DNA of 64,000 nucleotides from Lamellibrachia satsuma (Eukaryota > Annelida > Polychaeta > Sabellida > Siboglinidae): the NCBI GenBank assembly GCA_033239005.1, contig BSQZ01000033.1:6903001-6967000 (forward strand), in the 5' to 3' direction. The notes beneath the pieces are model-generated. The model was not told where the DNA came from. It searched no databases and was given only the letters and a program-made list of their open reading frames with translations. Below, in pieces: positions 34,348-45,594 of this stretch. The position numbers were made by a program, and so were the translations under genes. The stretch's first letter is position 1; each line of letters begins with the position of its first letter.

Positions 34348-34885
34348 CTGTGGGAGCAAGAATCACTTTACACTTCAAGTAAGCTGTACTGTCTGTGAAA
34401 GACTAACTGGGTTGCGAGTGCAAAAATCACTTTACACTACAAGTCAGCTGTAATGTTTGTATAGAGACTCACTGGAATGTGAGTGCAATAATTACTTGAC
34501 ACTTTGTGTCAGCTGTAATGCCTATGTAAAGACTCACTGGTATGTGAGTGGAAGAATAATTTTTCAATTCGAGTCAGCTGTAATGTCGGAATAAAGACTG
34601 ACTGGGTTGTGAGTACAACAATCACTTGACACTTCAAGTTAGCTGTAATGTCTGTGTAAAGACTGACTGGGCTGTGAGTACAACAATCACTTGACACTTC
34701 AAGTAAACTGTAATGTCAGGGTAAGGATTGACTGGGCTGTGAGTACAACAATCATTTGACACTTCAAGTAAGCTGTAATGTCTGTGTAAAGACTGACTGG
34801 GTTGTGAGTACACCAAACACTTTACACTTCAAGTAAGCTGTAATGTCTGCGTAAAGACTGACTTGGCTGTGAGTGCAATAATCAG
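34348..34885. repeat. 65-bp tandem repeat with acceptor-like sequence, about 8 units
   Basis: The unit includes 'aagtaagctgtaatgtct', 'gtaaagactgactggg' and 'ttgtgagtacaacaatc'. On the minus strand each unit contains 'actcacaacccag', a diverged copy of the acceptor of the adjacent exon. Confidence 0.9.
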
Positions 34886-34889
34886 CATG

Positions 34890-35068
34890 AGCCAAGAACT
34901 TATGCTGTCGATGTTCTCATCCTTGGGTGGTTTGTCCCAGGTGACAACAACGCTGTCCTGTCGTGACGTCTTTACTGCTGGTACGTCAATTGTTGTGTAC
35001 TCGAATAGCTCTGTGTCGTCCACTGATGTAGTCATGTTGTGTACTGACTTGAGTTTTGATGGGTGCAC
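34890..35068 (-). CDS. Candidate exon, Fn3-like strand pattern, 3' end uncertain
   Basis: The acceptor on minus is good (gtcatcattccag). One open frame encodes 'VHPSKLKSVHNMTTSVDDT', 'LFEYTTIDVPAVKTSRQD' and 'VVVTWDKPPKDENID'. 'SVVVTWDKPP' resembles the first strands of an Fn3-type domain, a weak hint only. No GT donor is visible before the 65-bp array, which may have overwritten it. Confidence 0.45.
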
Positions 35069-35113
35069 CTGGAATGATGACATCAAGTCTATACAGGCAA
35101 TACATATACAGTG

Positions 35114-35813
35114 TTGTAGTTTGATCATTATAATATTTTACAGAAATTAAAAAATTTAGAAAACAATTTTTTAAACTGACAGAAAGCTGCTTGACCATTT
35201 AAGACAATCTGTTTTCCAGAACAAAGAACGATACTTTGGCAGTTCATTTAGAAGTATTTCCTTGTTATAAACGACCATTTGTCTCAAAGAATTGAGAATG
35301 GTTGTACTAGTAAGTTAATATTGAAGTATTTCACTGACAGGCAAACAGATTTGAAAGAACGGAGAAAGGATGCACTGGCTGTTAAATGTAGTAAAATGCA
35401 TATTGCCTTTCTCTCGCTGTCAGCTGTGGTTGCGACTATGACTACTCACTTAGTTCGCAATAAGTCCTCTCCAGATTGGTCTTTCATCGGCAACTAAGTA
35501 CAACTGCTTGGCGTCTATATTTTATAATAACAATAATACTGTCATAGTGCCATGGATACGTAGGTTCAAGCTACTTGAAGGTGTGCAAGTGTGCAAGTGC
35601 CAGACAATGCTTACGTCATTTGACGCAGCAGTGTCTCGGGAATGTTCACAGGAGTTACGTAACACATGCGTCAAACACGGCGCACCTTGAAACATGCGTC
35701 CTGTTTACTTCGTACTTGATGGACAACACTCTGAGTGTCTGTGTACAAGATATTCCTATTGAAAGACCAACAGTCAGAAATCAGTTAATTTTTTTCCAAG
35801 TTCATACAGAAGT
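35114..35813. other. No gene recognised
   Basis: Short open frames only, with no splice-bounded coding block or repeat that I can support. Confidence 0.4.
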
Positions 35814-36134
35814 TCAGAACGAGTTTTCGTGAGGCTTAGACTCGAGGCTGTATTGTGATGTTTTAGGTTGATTCGAGCTCTGTATATAGCGTCCCTCCGA
35901 CTGTGCTTTGATTTTCTCGTCCTTCTCTTTCACAGTTTGTTGTAGTTGCTCAGTCAGAGCTGCTAAGTAGTCTATTTTGTCAGCAATCTCTTGCGGGAAC
36001 AGAGCTCGTTTCAATTGTTTTATAACATCACTGTCACTCAGAGTTTCAATAAAGGTAAGTTTTAGAAGTTCATTGTTAATACCTTCAAAGCGAGTAGCCT
36101 CTGACGAGCTTTTTTGGCGATGCTTGGGCGGCAT
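35814..36134 (-). CDS. Coiled-coil ORF1-type protein (LINE-like N-terminus)
   Basis: A complete open frame of 106 residues on minus. The N-terminus is basic (MPPKHRQK). The middle reads 'SDSDVIKQLKRALFPQEIA' and 'LAALTEQLQQTVKEKDEKI', a heptad-type coiled coil, as in ORF1 proteins of LINEs. The RNA-binding part seen in full-length ORF1 is absent, so this is probably a truncated transposon ORF rather than a host gene. No RT is adjacent. Confidence 0.5.
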   Translation of the reverse strand: MPPKHRQKSSSEATRFEGINNELLKLTFIETLSDSDVIKQLKRALFPQEIADKIDYLAALTEQLQQTVKEKDEKIKAQSEGRYIQSSNQPKTSQYSLESKPHENSF

Positions 36135-37080
36135 AATATCTTATTGTCGTTGGTGACACGTCTGATAGGTGTGTCAAATGTGGCATGTCCAAGATGGGCG
36201 TTCAATATGGCAGCACGCTGAATCTGACAGACCCATCTTAGGGTATTGTGAATGCTTATCTCACCAGATTCATCGTACGGATCGTTGGAAGTTCGACGCC
36301 ATTAGGTAACTTCATTATTTTCCGTCGCATTTGTAACAAGAGAACATCGTCATACGAGAGCTCAACGAAACGCGGCCTGCTCCGTCCGACGTCATGAGTA
36401 GGACCATATATAAGTTAACGTTTCCGCCTGATTGTATCCCTAACAATATTATCTGGACAATATCCTATCTTTAAATACATGGACACTATTCCGGAAATAC
36501 TGTTTATCAAACAAAATATATCCTGGATATTGTTCTTCTACTGCTTTATACATACAGAATGTCTGCAAATTGTCCAGTTTCTGAGGTTTATTTTGACTGT
36601 CTTTGGAGACGTATAATTGAATTATAGTTAGTAATTTATTATTTAAGCAGTCACATCTGTCAAAAATGCAATTTCCTGGCCCAGTAATTTGAATTAATAA
36701 AAAATTAAGGTGGCTCCTCGAATTTTACTATTACATTCATGTGTCTCATGACCCTATTGTCTTATCAACTTATGCTCCTATTGCATGCCATGATTTTGTC
36801 TATCCATTATACACTTTTTATTGGTCGATGTTTGTATAATTATTATAATTTGTATTTACGGATATAAGAATTATTAGGAGTCGTTATTTTTTCTTAAATA
36901 TGAATTTATGTGACAGCGGCGCATAAAGGATTTTATGCGAGATGACAAGGCAATGAAGGTGATTTGAGGTTAGACCTTTTATGGTAGAGAGAGTATTGGC
37001 CATTTTGTTACCTCCGACCCTTGGACTGCGAAAGGTAATTGTCAGTCGTTTACGCATAATTTGTTATTATTATCCTGACG
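36135..37080. other. No gene recognised
   Basis: AT-rich sequence without coding signals. The last 200 bases look like the leader of the following SGNH-like ORF. Confidence 0.4.
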
Positions 37081-37220
37081 ATGGCTACTAAACCTTTGGT
37101 TTTAGTTCTGAGCGATAGCCACATTTACTGGTTGGAGCGTCTTGTCGCATCGGAGGTAGATTTTGCACCAGGATCTTTCCGCGACGGTTTGGATTGTCGG
37201 ATCGCTTTCGAAGGCTATCG
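37081..37220 (+). pseudogene. N-terminal fragment of a possible SGNH-hydrolase-like ORF
   Basis: From the ATG the frame reads 'MATKPLVLVLSDSHIYWLER' and continues to 'CRIAFEGYRGG' before it is cut by a tRNA-like SINE head at about 37,225. The 'LVLVLSDSH' start followed by a 'GYRGG' resembles block I and the next glycine-rich block of SGNH/GDSL esterases, which are carried by some transposons (for example Ngaro-type elements). Too short for a firm call. Confidence 0.35.
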
Positions 37221-37224
37221 GGGC

Positions 37225-37380
37225 GGTATGGCCCCGGTGGCACAGTCGGTTAGCGCGCCGTACTTATAAACAGTACCGCCTGGCAACAGGCGTGGCAGAC
37301 TAAGATATGCGGAGGTTGTGAGTTCGTTCCTCACCCGGCGCACATCTTATGTGATGGTTAGCATAGTCCCTTCTCAGCGA
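37225..37380 (+). mobile_element. SINE head or tRNA-related retroposon fragment
   Basis: The Pol III A-box TGGCACAGTCGG (37,238-37,249) fits TRGCNNAGYNGG. A B-box-like GAGTTCGTTCC follows about 80 bases later. The interval is longer than in a normal tRNA gene and the acceptor stem does not close, so I call it a tRNA-derived SINE head. Confidence 0.55.
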
Positions 37381-37384
37381 ACAT

Positions 37385-38570
37385 CAAAATAAATAATATA
37401 GATATTGATAAAGTTGAAGAATTTAACTACCTAGGCTTAACTATAGATACTAACTTAAATTGGAAAAAACACACAGAAAAAATCTCAAATAAGTGTTCCA
37501 AAACTATAGGAAAACTAAACAGATTAAAACATGTATTACCTTTAGAAATAAAAATTATGTTATACAATGCATTGATATTACCTCATATTAATTACTGTAT
37601 TACGACATGGGGATATCAAAGAAACAGATTAGTGAAAATACAAAAGAAAGCAGTACGAATTATAACATTAAGCAAATACAATTCACACACAGAACCACTT
37701 TTTAAAAAAACTCAACACACTAAAAGTAGAAGACTTACTAAAACTACAAGAACTTAAATTTTATTACAAATATAGACATCAAAATCTACCTGTCTACTTT
37801 TTAAACTGGCAAATAACCCCAAATACATACATTCACCACTATAATACTAGGAGAACAACTGAACTACATACTTACAGAACTAAACATGAATTTGCCAAAA
37901 AAATTCTTAAATACAACTTGCCACATGTTATAAACAATATCCCTGATTTAGTTATAGACAAGATAGTGACTCATAGTTTGAAAGGCTTTTCAAGTTATGC
38001 AAAAAATTACATGCTACAAAAATATAATGACGCATGCACTCTCCTAAATTGCTATATATGCCAACTAAATTAAATAAATTATGAATGAGCATAACACAGT
38101 TCATGCAATCAAAATTAAACTTTTCAATTTGTATACTTGCACACAGGCTTATACGCGTACAGGCGAAAACAACACATAAAACACACCAGTACAACACATC
38201 ATCACACACTTAAATTGATTATATATAAGACACAGACAAAAAACCAAACATGCTCTCTACTTTTTTAATGTAGAAATATATGTATAGGGAATATATGTTT
38301 ATTGTTATTTTTATTTTGGGTGGCTCCTACGATAGCGACCAGTGTTGGTCTTAGTAGGGGTCTCCAGTCCCACTGCAAATACGTTTTTTTTTTGGTTGTT
38401 GTTGCATAATATATTACTTTTATTGATGATTTATTAGTTGCTATTATATATTGTACAGTTCTATATGTGCATGTATCATATGTATTTATATAATTTATAT
38501 TGCCACTCAATATAATTTATTTATGCTTTTTGCTGTTGGGACAAATAAAATTTATCCTTATCCTTATCCT
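37385..38570 (+). mobile_element. LINE 3' fragment with TTATCC tail, 5' truncated
   Basis: It starts inside the RT thumb ('KVEEFNYLGLTIDTNLNW', 'LYNALILPHINYCITTWG') and continues to an ORF2 stop near 38,073 with one frameshift in an A run near 37,705. The 3' untranslated part ends in TTATCC repeats. Classic 5' truncation, so it probably inserted by target-primed reverse transcription. It abuts the hairpin element copy B exactly at 38,570. Confidence 0.85.
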
Positions 38571-38576
38571 GTAATG

Positions 38577-40130
38577 GGGGAATGGCCCTATGGTGTACAG
38601 GTCATTTTAAACTTTATTCCGTCATACAGTGTTAATGGTCGGTGAATGAATTTTGGCCCTATGGTGTACATGACATTTTTTATTTTTGTATTCCGCCATA
38701 CGGCGTAAATGGTTGGACTAGAGAAATGGCCCTATGGTGTACAGGGCATTTTTAATTTCATTCCGCCATACGGTGTATATGGTCGGTGCATAATCTTTGG
38801 CCCTATGGTGTACAGGGCATTTTTTAATTAAATTCCGCCATACGGTGTAAATGGTCGGTGTATAATCTTTGGCCCTATGATGCACAGGACAGTTTTTATT
38901 TTATTCCGCCATACGGTGTATATGGTTGGTGTATAATCTTTGGCATACGGTGTAAATGGTCGGTGTATAATCTTTGGTCCTATGGTGTACAGGGCATTGT
39001 TCATTTTATTCCGCCATACGATGTAAATGGTCGGTGTATAATCTTTGGCCCTATGGTGTACAGGGCATTTTTTTTATTAAATTCCGCCATACGGTGTAAA
39101 TGGTCGGTGTATAATTTTTGGCCCTATGGTGTACAGGGCATTTTTTTTTATTCCGCCATACGGTGTATATGGTTGGTGTATAATCTTTGGCCCTATGGTG
39201 TACATGGCATTTTATTTATTAAATTCCGCCATACGGTGTAAATGGTCGGTGTATAATCTTTGGCCCTATGGTGTACAAGGCATTGTTCATTTTATTCCGC
39301 CATACGGTGTAAATAGTCGGTGTATAATCTTTGGCTCTATGGTGTACAAGGCATTTTTTAATTAAATTCCGCCATACGGTGTAAATGGTTGGTGTATAAT
39401 CTGTGGCCCTATAGTGTACAGGGCATTGTTAATTTTATTCCGCCATACGGTGTAAATGGTCGGTGTATAATCTTTGGCCCTATGGTGTACAGGGCATTTG
39501 TAATTTTATTCCGCCATACGGTGTTAATGGTCGGGGTATAATCTTTGGCCCTATGGTGTACAGGGCATTTTTAATTTCTGTATTCCGCCATACGGTGTAA
39601 ACGGTCGGACTAGAGGTATGGCCCTATGGTGTACAGGGCATTTTTTATTTTTATTCCGACATACGGTGTAAATGGTCGGTGTATAATCTTTGGCCCTATG
39701 GTGTACAGGGCATTTTTATTTTCCTTATTCCGCCATGCAGTATAAAGAGTCGGTTTATGTTCTTTGGCCCTGTGGTGTACAGGGCAGGTTACTTTTAATT
39801 TTTCTTGTTCCGCCATAAGGTGGGTACGGTGGCTGTGATGGTGTTTCCCACAGCGTACAGGGCATGGTAATAATTAATTGTCTTATTCCGCCATACAGTT
39901 TGAATGGTCGGTTTATGCTATCGTTCCTACGGTAGTGCACGTTAATTTTGATTTCTTGTTCCACCATACAGTGTAACTTGTCTGACGATAATATGGGTCC
40001 CCGTGAGGTTCATGGCATGGTAATTTTATTATTCCGCCATTCGGGGTAAATGACCGGTTTACACTATTCGTCCCTACGGTGTACAGGGCATGGTAATTTT
40101 CTTTTGTCTGATTCCACCATACACTGATAC
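38577..40130 (+). repeat. First hairpin array of copy B
   Basis: About twenty units of 65-80 bases alternate CCGCCAT-type hairpins (loop ACGGTGTAA) and GCCCT/AGGGC hairpins (loop ATGGTGTAC). The units are more uniform than the diverged part of copy A. Confidence 0.92.
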
Positions 40131-40299
40131 AGTTGGATTACCGGAGCGGGTATCGTTGTAGTATGTGAGTGGATAATGTTGGTCAAGGGTTAACCATGGT
40201 CCCTAGTTTCTAATGACACAGCGTACATAAGGTTCACGTTACTACGATTGGGTGCAGTGTTCAACTTGAACAGTAAATGTTACAGCAACGGAGCAACTT

Positions 40300-40718
40300 C
40301 GTCATGAGATGCGCGTGATGCGGGAGTTGTCACGTGTAGCGCTCCAACAGGTCACGACGCGGTTCCGTCAGCCTCTGTTGATCGCCAGGTGGTGGCACCA
40401 TCCGCAGTGGCTCCATCGAGTCATCCGGTCGTCCGGCCAGCTTTTGCCGTTGGTCGCCAGGTGGTGGCACCTGCTGCTCCAGCGCCTGTGCCCTCGACAA
40501 GACAAGCCGATGTTCACTCTTCCTCCAGTGCTCGTCAAGCGGCGACTTCCGTGGCGCCTGAGCCAGTGCCCTCTTCGAGTCGTCAGGATACTGGCATGGT
40601 GGATCCTCCTTGGCCGACAACCGACCGCTTGATGGAGACATCCATTGACCTTCCTGTCACAGGCCGTGTAAATGAGGAAATTGGTTTAAGCCATGCAATA
40701 CGAATATTGAAAATGTAA
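40300..40718 (+). pseudogene. Pro/Ser/Ala-rich remnant of the element, copy B
   Basis: Matches 18,130-18,480. The frame 40,389-40,718 stays open for 109 residues: 'VAPSAVAPSSHPVVRPAFAV', 'VAPAAPAPVPSTRQADV', 'EPVPSSSRQDTGMVDPPW'. It then runs into hairpin sequence and stops at 40,716. It is probably the disordered N-terminal part of the recombinase ORF. Confidence 0.5.
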
Positions 40719-42400
40719 CTAATCTGTGCGGTGGAAGTGGAACAGTTTTGTTAACCCATGCTGTGAGTAAGCGGATCTAAATTTAGTTAATCCATGCAGT
40801 GATAGGGAGGAGTTTTTTGTTATTTCCAGGCGGTGTCACGAGTGTAAATAGAAAGATAACGTTTGCTAAGCCATGTTGTGTAAATGGCACAATTGTATTC
40901 CGTACGTTGGAAATGGAGGGGTTTCTGTATTCCGTGCGGTGTAAACGGAGAAGTGATATGGTGTAGTTTGTTGTTCCATGCGGTGTAAACGGAAATTAAG
41001 TTTCGTTAAATCATGCGGTGTAGATGGCACAATTGTATTCCATGCAGTGTAAACAGAGCAATTTCTGTGCAGTGAAAACGAAAAGTAGATGGAGAAGTCT
41101 TTGTTATTTCCATGCAGTGTAAATGGAAATTAACTTTTGTCAAGCCATGTGGTGTAAATGGCGCAATTATATTCCGTGCGGTGTAAACGGGGCAGTTTCT
41201 GTAGTCCGTGCGGTGAAAACGGAAAGTGATATGGAGAAGTTTTGTTATTTCCATGCGGTGTAAATGGAAATTAACTTTTGTTAACCCATGCGGTGGAAAT
41301 GGCACAATTGTATTCCGTGCTGTGTAAACGGAGCAATTTCGATAGTCCGTGCAGTGAAAACGGAAAGTGATATGGAGGAGTTTTGTTATTTCCATGCGGT
41401 GTAAATGGAAATTAACGTTTGGTAAGCCATGCGGTGTAAATGGCACAATTGTATTCCGTGCGATGGAAACGGAGCAATTTTTGTAGTCCGTGCGGTGAAA
41501 ACGGAAAGCGATATGGAAAAGTTCTGTTATTTCCATGCAGTGTAAATGGAAATTAACTTTTGGTAAGCCATGAGGTGTAAATGGCTCAGTTGTAGTCCGT
41601 GCGGTGTAAACGGAGCAATTTCTGTAGTCCGTGCAGTGACAACGGAAAGTGATATGGATAGGTTCTGTTATTTCCATGCGATGTAAATTTAAATTAACTT
41701 TTGGTAAGCCATGTGGTGTAAATAGCACATTTATATTCCGTACGGTGTAAATGGAGCAGTTTCGGTAGTTCGTGCGGTGTACACGGAGATGGTGGGTTAA
41801 CCCATGCATTAGGAAATTTATTTAAATTATCACTAATCCGTGCATTGCAGGCGGAACAGTTTTGTTAACCCAGGCAGCAAGTAAGCGGATGTATATTTGG
41901 GTAATACATGCAGTGATATAGAGACGTTTTGTTATTTCCATGCGGTGTATATGAACGCTAACTTTTGTTAAGCCATGCAGGTAAATGGCACCACTGTATT
42001 TTGTGCGGTGTAAGCGGAGAATTGATATGGAGAAGGTTTATTTTCATGCAGTGTAAATGGCACAATTGTAGTCCGTGCGGTGAAACGGAGGAGTTTCTAC
42101 ATTCCATGCTGTGTAGATGGAAAATTGGGTGAATCCATGAAGTGGACAAATTACTGAAATTTTACTAATCCGTGCAGACGAGGCGGAACAGTTTTGTTAC
42201 CCCTTGCAAGGAGAAAACATATGTAAATATGGTTGTTTTCTTATGTCCATGCATTGTAATTGGAGTATAAGTTTTATTAAGGCATGCAGTGTAAATGGCA
42301 CAATTGTAGAACCCTTTATATTCCGTGCGGCAAATGGAGACGTTTTTACATTCCATGTTCTGTTTAAGCCATATAATGTAAATGGAACAATTTGCATGTT
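40719..42400 (+). repeat. Second hairpin array of copy B, 141-bp units
   Basis: About five clear 141-base units from 41,095 to 41,790, each with four stem-loops (TTTCCAT, GCCAT, TCCGT and GTCCGT arms), flanked by degenerate hairpins. As 141 is a multiple of three, the minus strand stays open for 267 residues (41,006-41,809), which I regard as a by-product. Confidence 0.9.
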
Positions 42401-42459
42401 AATATAAATGACCGTACGTTAATGTTTAGTTATGGTTTAATGGTAGTTCATGGTATGTA

Positions 42460-43160
42460 ATGACACAGCTGGTCCTGGGTACCGCAATTAATAATTAAGG
42501 ATGCTGCCACAAGTGGCAATCAGGCAGCGACACCGGTGGCGCGTTAAGCCAGCAGGGGGCTGCAGCAGCTGCTTCTACACCACACCTTCAACAATTGGTC
42601 AAGGGGCTGGCTAGGTTGCTCCCCATGGGTGGCCTGCTGGAAGCGGCCATAGATCTATATGTATCGGTACTGTCGCTTATATGTTGTAGGTGCATGGTGT
42701 GACATTGTCGCCGATACTCTGGAGAGTGTTGTAATTGTTGCTGGTACAATGAGTCGACAGCTTAAACTGGTGTCAGTATGTAGTGGTATTATGGTGGTTG
42801 CAATCTAAGCACAGTAGTAAGCTGGTTCCGCAATCATTACAAGTAAATGACCAGCCTATTGTGGGCACATCCATTTATCCTGCCACATTAATTACGTATT
42901 TTCCCTTCCCGGTTAAGGGTTCTAGGCAGGCAACATTATTTGCATATGCAGATGGCACTCTAATGCTGCGGAGGGAGTTTGATGCTATATTAAAGCGCCT
43001 GCTGGAATTCTGTGGATTGAGTAGTAAAGTTTTAAGGGTCTTAGTTTCAGAATGGGAGCAGCCACGTCAGCAGCCCTTAAGGTGAGAGTCAGACGCGCAA
43101 ATTAGAGCAGTGGGTAGATGGGTTTCAGATGCTTTCCGCAGAAACATTGGTATATCGTAA
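42460..43160 (+). pseudogene. Tyrosine-recombinase/integrase remnant, copy B
   Basis: The frame 42,783-43,085 reads 'SLQVNDQPIVGTSIYPATL', 'PVKGSRQATLFAYADGTLM' and 'REFDAILKRLLEFCGLSSK'. After a frame change come 'LSFRMGAATSAALK' (43,040-43,080) and, after another, 'IRAVGRWVSDAFRRNIGIS' with the stop at 43,158-43,160. Box order and spacing are those of the C-terminal catalytic domain of tyrosine recombinases. The catalytic His is Leu and the Tyr is Asn, as in copy A. The frame change before SFRMG is also shared, so both copies descend from an already disabled ancestor. Confidence 0.75.
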
Positions 43161-43296
43161 GGTGCTGCATACATATCAGGCTGTACCTGTTAGCAATCTG
43201 AGCAAGGGTGGACTATAGAGATAGTGCCTAGATTCGGTCAGTGGCGGAACCAGCAGCACTTACTTCGTCATCTGTGTCGATCTATGTTAACTATCA

Positions 43297-43611
43297 TTGT
43301 ATGTTGCAGGTTCGTGGTGTGACGATGTAGTCAAGACTCTGCCAGTAGCGGAGTCGGCAGCTATCATCGGGTTTATTGTGTATACGTTGCAGATCCACTG
43401 TTCGAATGTGGCTGATACTCTGACAGCGGCGGAGTGTTGGCTAGGTTTGAGCTGCGGGGGAGGGGGTGCAGTCGAGGCCCTGACAGCGGCGGGGTCAACA
43501 GCTGCATCTCTACCTGCACGCGCAAGGGAATGGAGGATAGCTGCCAGTGTTTCTAATTATGGTGGGGGTCGGTCACAGAGTGGCGGAATGACCCCCACCG
43601 ATAGCATGTGA
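43297..43611 (+). other. Ala/Gly-rich open segment downstream of the recombinase, copy B
   Basis: 104-residue frame matching 21,509-21,799. It contains 'VAESAAIIGFIVYTLQIH' and ends with 'GGMTPTDSM'. Conservation of an open frame between the copies is compatible with a small ORF but also simply with recent common origin. Confidence 0.4.
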
Positions 43612-43851
43612 ATTGTATATAAGTCAGTAGTGGTACATATAGTACTGGTAGTGGGTAGCTGATAGGCATGATTTACTAATTATGTGTAAACACCTTTTGG
43701 GGGCCGGCATGCTTGCTGAGATCTTATCTTATCTTATTTTGATGGTGTATGCTTGCCTAATTTCATGCTCCTTAATTAATAAATTTAAATGTCATTCTTT
43801 GGCCTATTTCAATCTACGCTGGACTTGTGTTGTTATTTTGCATAAATGTTA

Positions 43852-44340
43852 TTATCAAACTGATCATCCACTTTATTATCCATTCAATGATTAACTATGT
43901 TATCCATCTTACAGTGATACAGGACACGCGCGTGCTTGCACGCACACACATTATATTGTACGAAACTATACATGCATGCCCACAAACATACATATTAAAA
44001 TTATTGGCTGTGCAGAAAGCTTGCAACGTGAAGTGTTTTCTTTGTTCACCACGCAGCATTTATAAATGAGATTACAGAGTTAAAAGAATAATTGACATAA
44101 CCTACATTGCCAATTTTACACCCAGTGAACGTTACCTGTCACAACAAAGAAGATCACTCGTCTTCTCATTGATCAAAAGGGTACAGTAAGATTCTTTTTA
44201 AGGCTTATGATATTGAAGAAGACACAAGAAGTGTATTTTCTTTGTCAGAAACCAGCCCAAGGTTTCTCCCGGTGGGACAATACAGTGGGAATCTATTTAG
44301 AAAGTTGTATATGTCATGTAAATTCCTTAAACAAATTTAT
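43852..44340. other. No gene recognised
   Basis: Right flank of copy B. No exon or repeat is seen. Confidence 0.4.
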
Positions 44341-44828
44341 GTGACATAGTATTATAGGAGAGAGAAGAGCATGGAGAAAGATATTACAAGAAGATGAGAG
44401 ACAGGGAGAGAGAGGGGAAAGAGCTGAGGAAGAGGAAAGAGGGAGGGAGGGATAGAGCGAGAGAAAGTAAGAGGGATGGGAGAGTGGGGAGAGATAAAGC
44501 GATGGGGGAGAGAGAAAGAGGAGAGATAGATACATATGAGAGGGAGAGGGAGATAGAAAGATGGAGGCAGAGAGGGAGAGAGAGGATGGGGGACAAGGAG
44601 TAAGATGGGAGAGAGGAAGAGTGTGGGGGGAGAGATGGAAGAGAGAGGAAAATGAGGGAGTGAAGAGAGATGTGCGCCCCTACGCAGGCCTAGAATTTGA
44701 TCCTAAGTCAGGCCCGCAATTAGCAGTTAGAGTTTAGACCCGGCCCATGCCCGCAATAATTTTTCAAGCCCGACCCAGGCCCGCAAACTAGAATTTAGAC
44801 CCGGCCCGGCCCGCAAGTTTCAGGCCCA

Positions 44829-44830
<2 letters not shown>
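44340..44830. repeat. GAGAG purine tract followed by CCCGGCCC low-complexity sequence
   Basis: 44,345-44,670 is a long purine strand (GA/GGA mixture). 44,690-44,830 has repeated 'ggcccg' and 'cccggcc' motifs with a period near 35-40 bases. The Arg/Glu and Leu/Ser frames are artefacts. Confidence 0.85.
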
Positions 44831-44878
<48 letters not shown>

Positions 44879-44884
44879 ATATAT
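44831..44884. repeat. (TA)n microsatellite
   Basis: TA run with one TTTA interruption. Confidence 0.95.
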
Positions 44885-44916
44885 GCTTTCTTATTCAACC
44901 ACTGTACTGTTATGTT

Positions 44917-44952
44917 GCTATAACAGTCCAACCTGTTAACATGATGGCAAAT
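44917..44952 (+). repeat. Dispersed repeat shared with 956-995
   Basis: The block 'gttgctataacagtccaacc' followed by TGTT and ACATGATGGCA occurs here and inverted at 956-995. The element is not identified. Confidence 0.6.
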
Positions 44953-45019
44953 GTTGTTGTCTACATGTTCGTCATCATCATCACATCATCATAGTTACCA
45001 AGTCTATTAGTAATATCAG

Positions 45020-45235
45020 TGAATATTCATGCCATGGTTTCCGATCGAAAAGCTACTTAAGAAAATATTTATGTCATCATTCCATGGTTTCAGATTGAAG
45101 AGCTACTGATGACAATATTGAAGTCTTTGTTGCCCTGCTTTCAGATTGAAGAACTACTTAAGATAATAAGTCATCATTGCTATGGTTTCAGATCGAAGAG
45201 CTACCTAAGACAAAAGTATTTCATCATTGCCAGAG
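45020..45235 (+). repeat. Degenerate tandem repeat of about 55-60 bp, 4 units
   Basis: Each unit has 'atggtttcagat', 'cgaagagctac' and 'tcatcattgc' variants. Confidence 0.75.
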
Positions 45236-45594
45236 CGAGCAGTTGATGTGATACATGCCCATCCAACAGATGTCGCCACCATGGCAAGCAGATCGTCAAA
45301 GGACCATGGCAGTTATAGGTGACAAAGCGACAGGTCTTTCCACCAGGTGTAAGACAAGTGGAAAAGCAGATAAAACTCATCAGGTATAAAAATGGCAGAC
45401 TAGAATATGTACGTATGTTGGTAAGATTGATGTTTGCAGTCACGTAGAAATTAAGCAGACTTTCACTTATGACACAACTATGACATCAGCCATACGAACA
45501 GGACAACAATAAGTAAAACTGTTATGTTTTGAGGATGTGTAATTGAAATCCCTTTATATGTGAGTCCATGACAGGTTTTTTCAATTTACATGTG

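Larger units (their letters stand above)
38571..43851 (+). mobile_element. Hairpin-array tyrosine-recombinase element, copy B
   Basis: Same order and orientation as copy A (17,230-22,033), with most non-array blocks nearly identical: array (38,577-40,130), Pro/Ser-rich remnant (40,300-40,650), second array (40,700-42,400), recombinase remnant (42,460-43,160), open segment (43,297-43,611) and the same 3' tail. It lacks the 5' part of copy A including the 80-bp block, and begins straight after the TTATCC tail of a LINE. Beyond about 43,851 the flanks differ, which fixes the right border. Confidence 0.75.

Noticed and set aside
37225..37380. Functional tRNA gene
   Set aside because: A- and B-box motifs are present, but the spacing is too long and no acceptor stem closes, so a SINE head is more likely.
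44384..44603. Leu/Ser and Arg/Glu frames
   Set aside because: Both are translations of a GA-rich purine tract.
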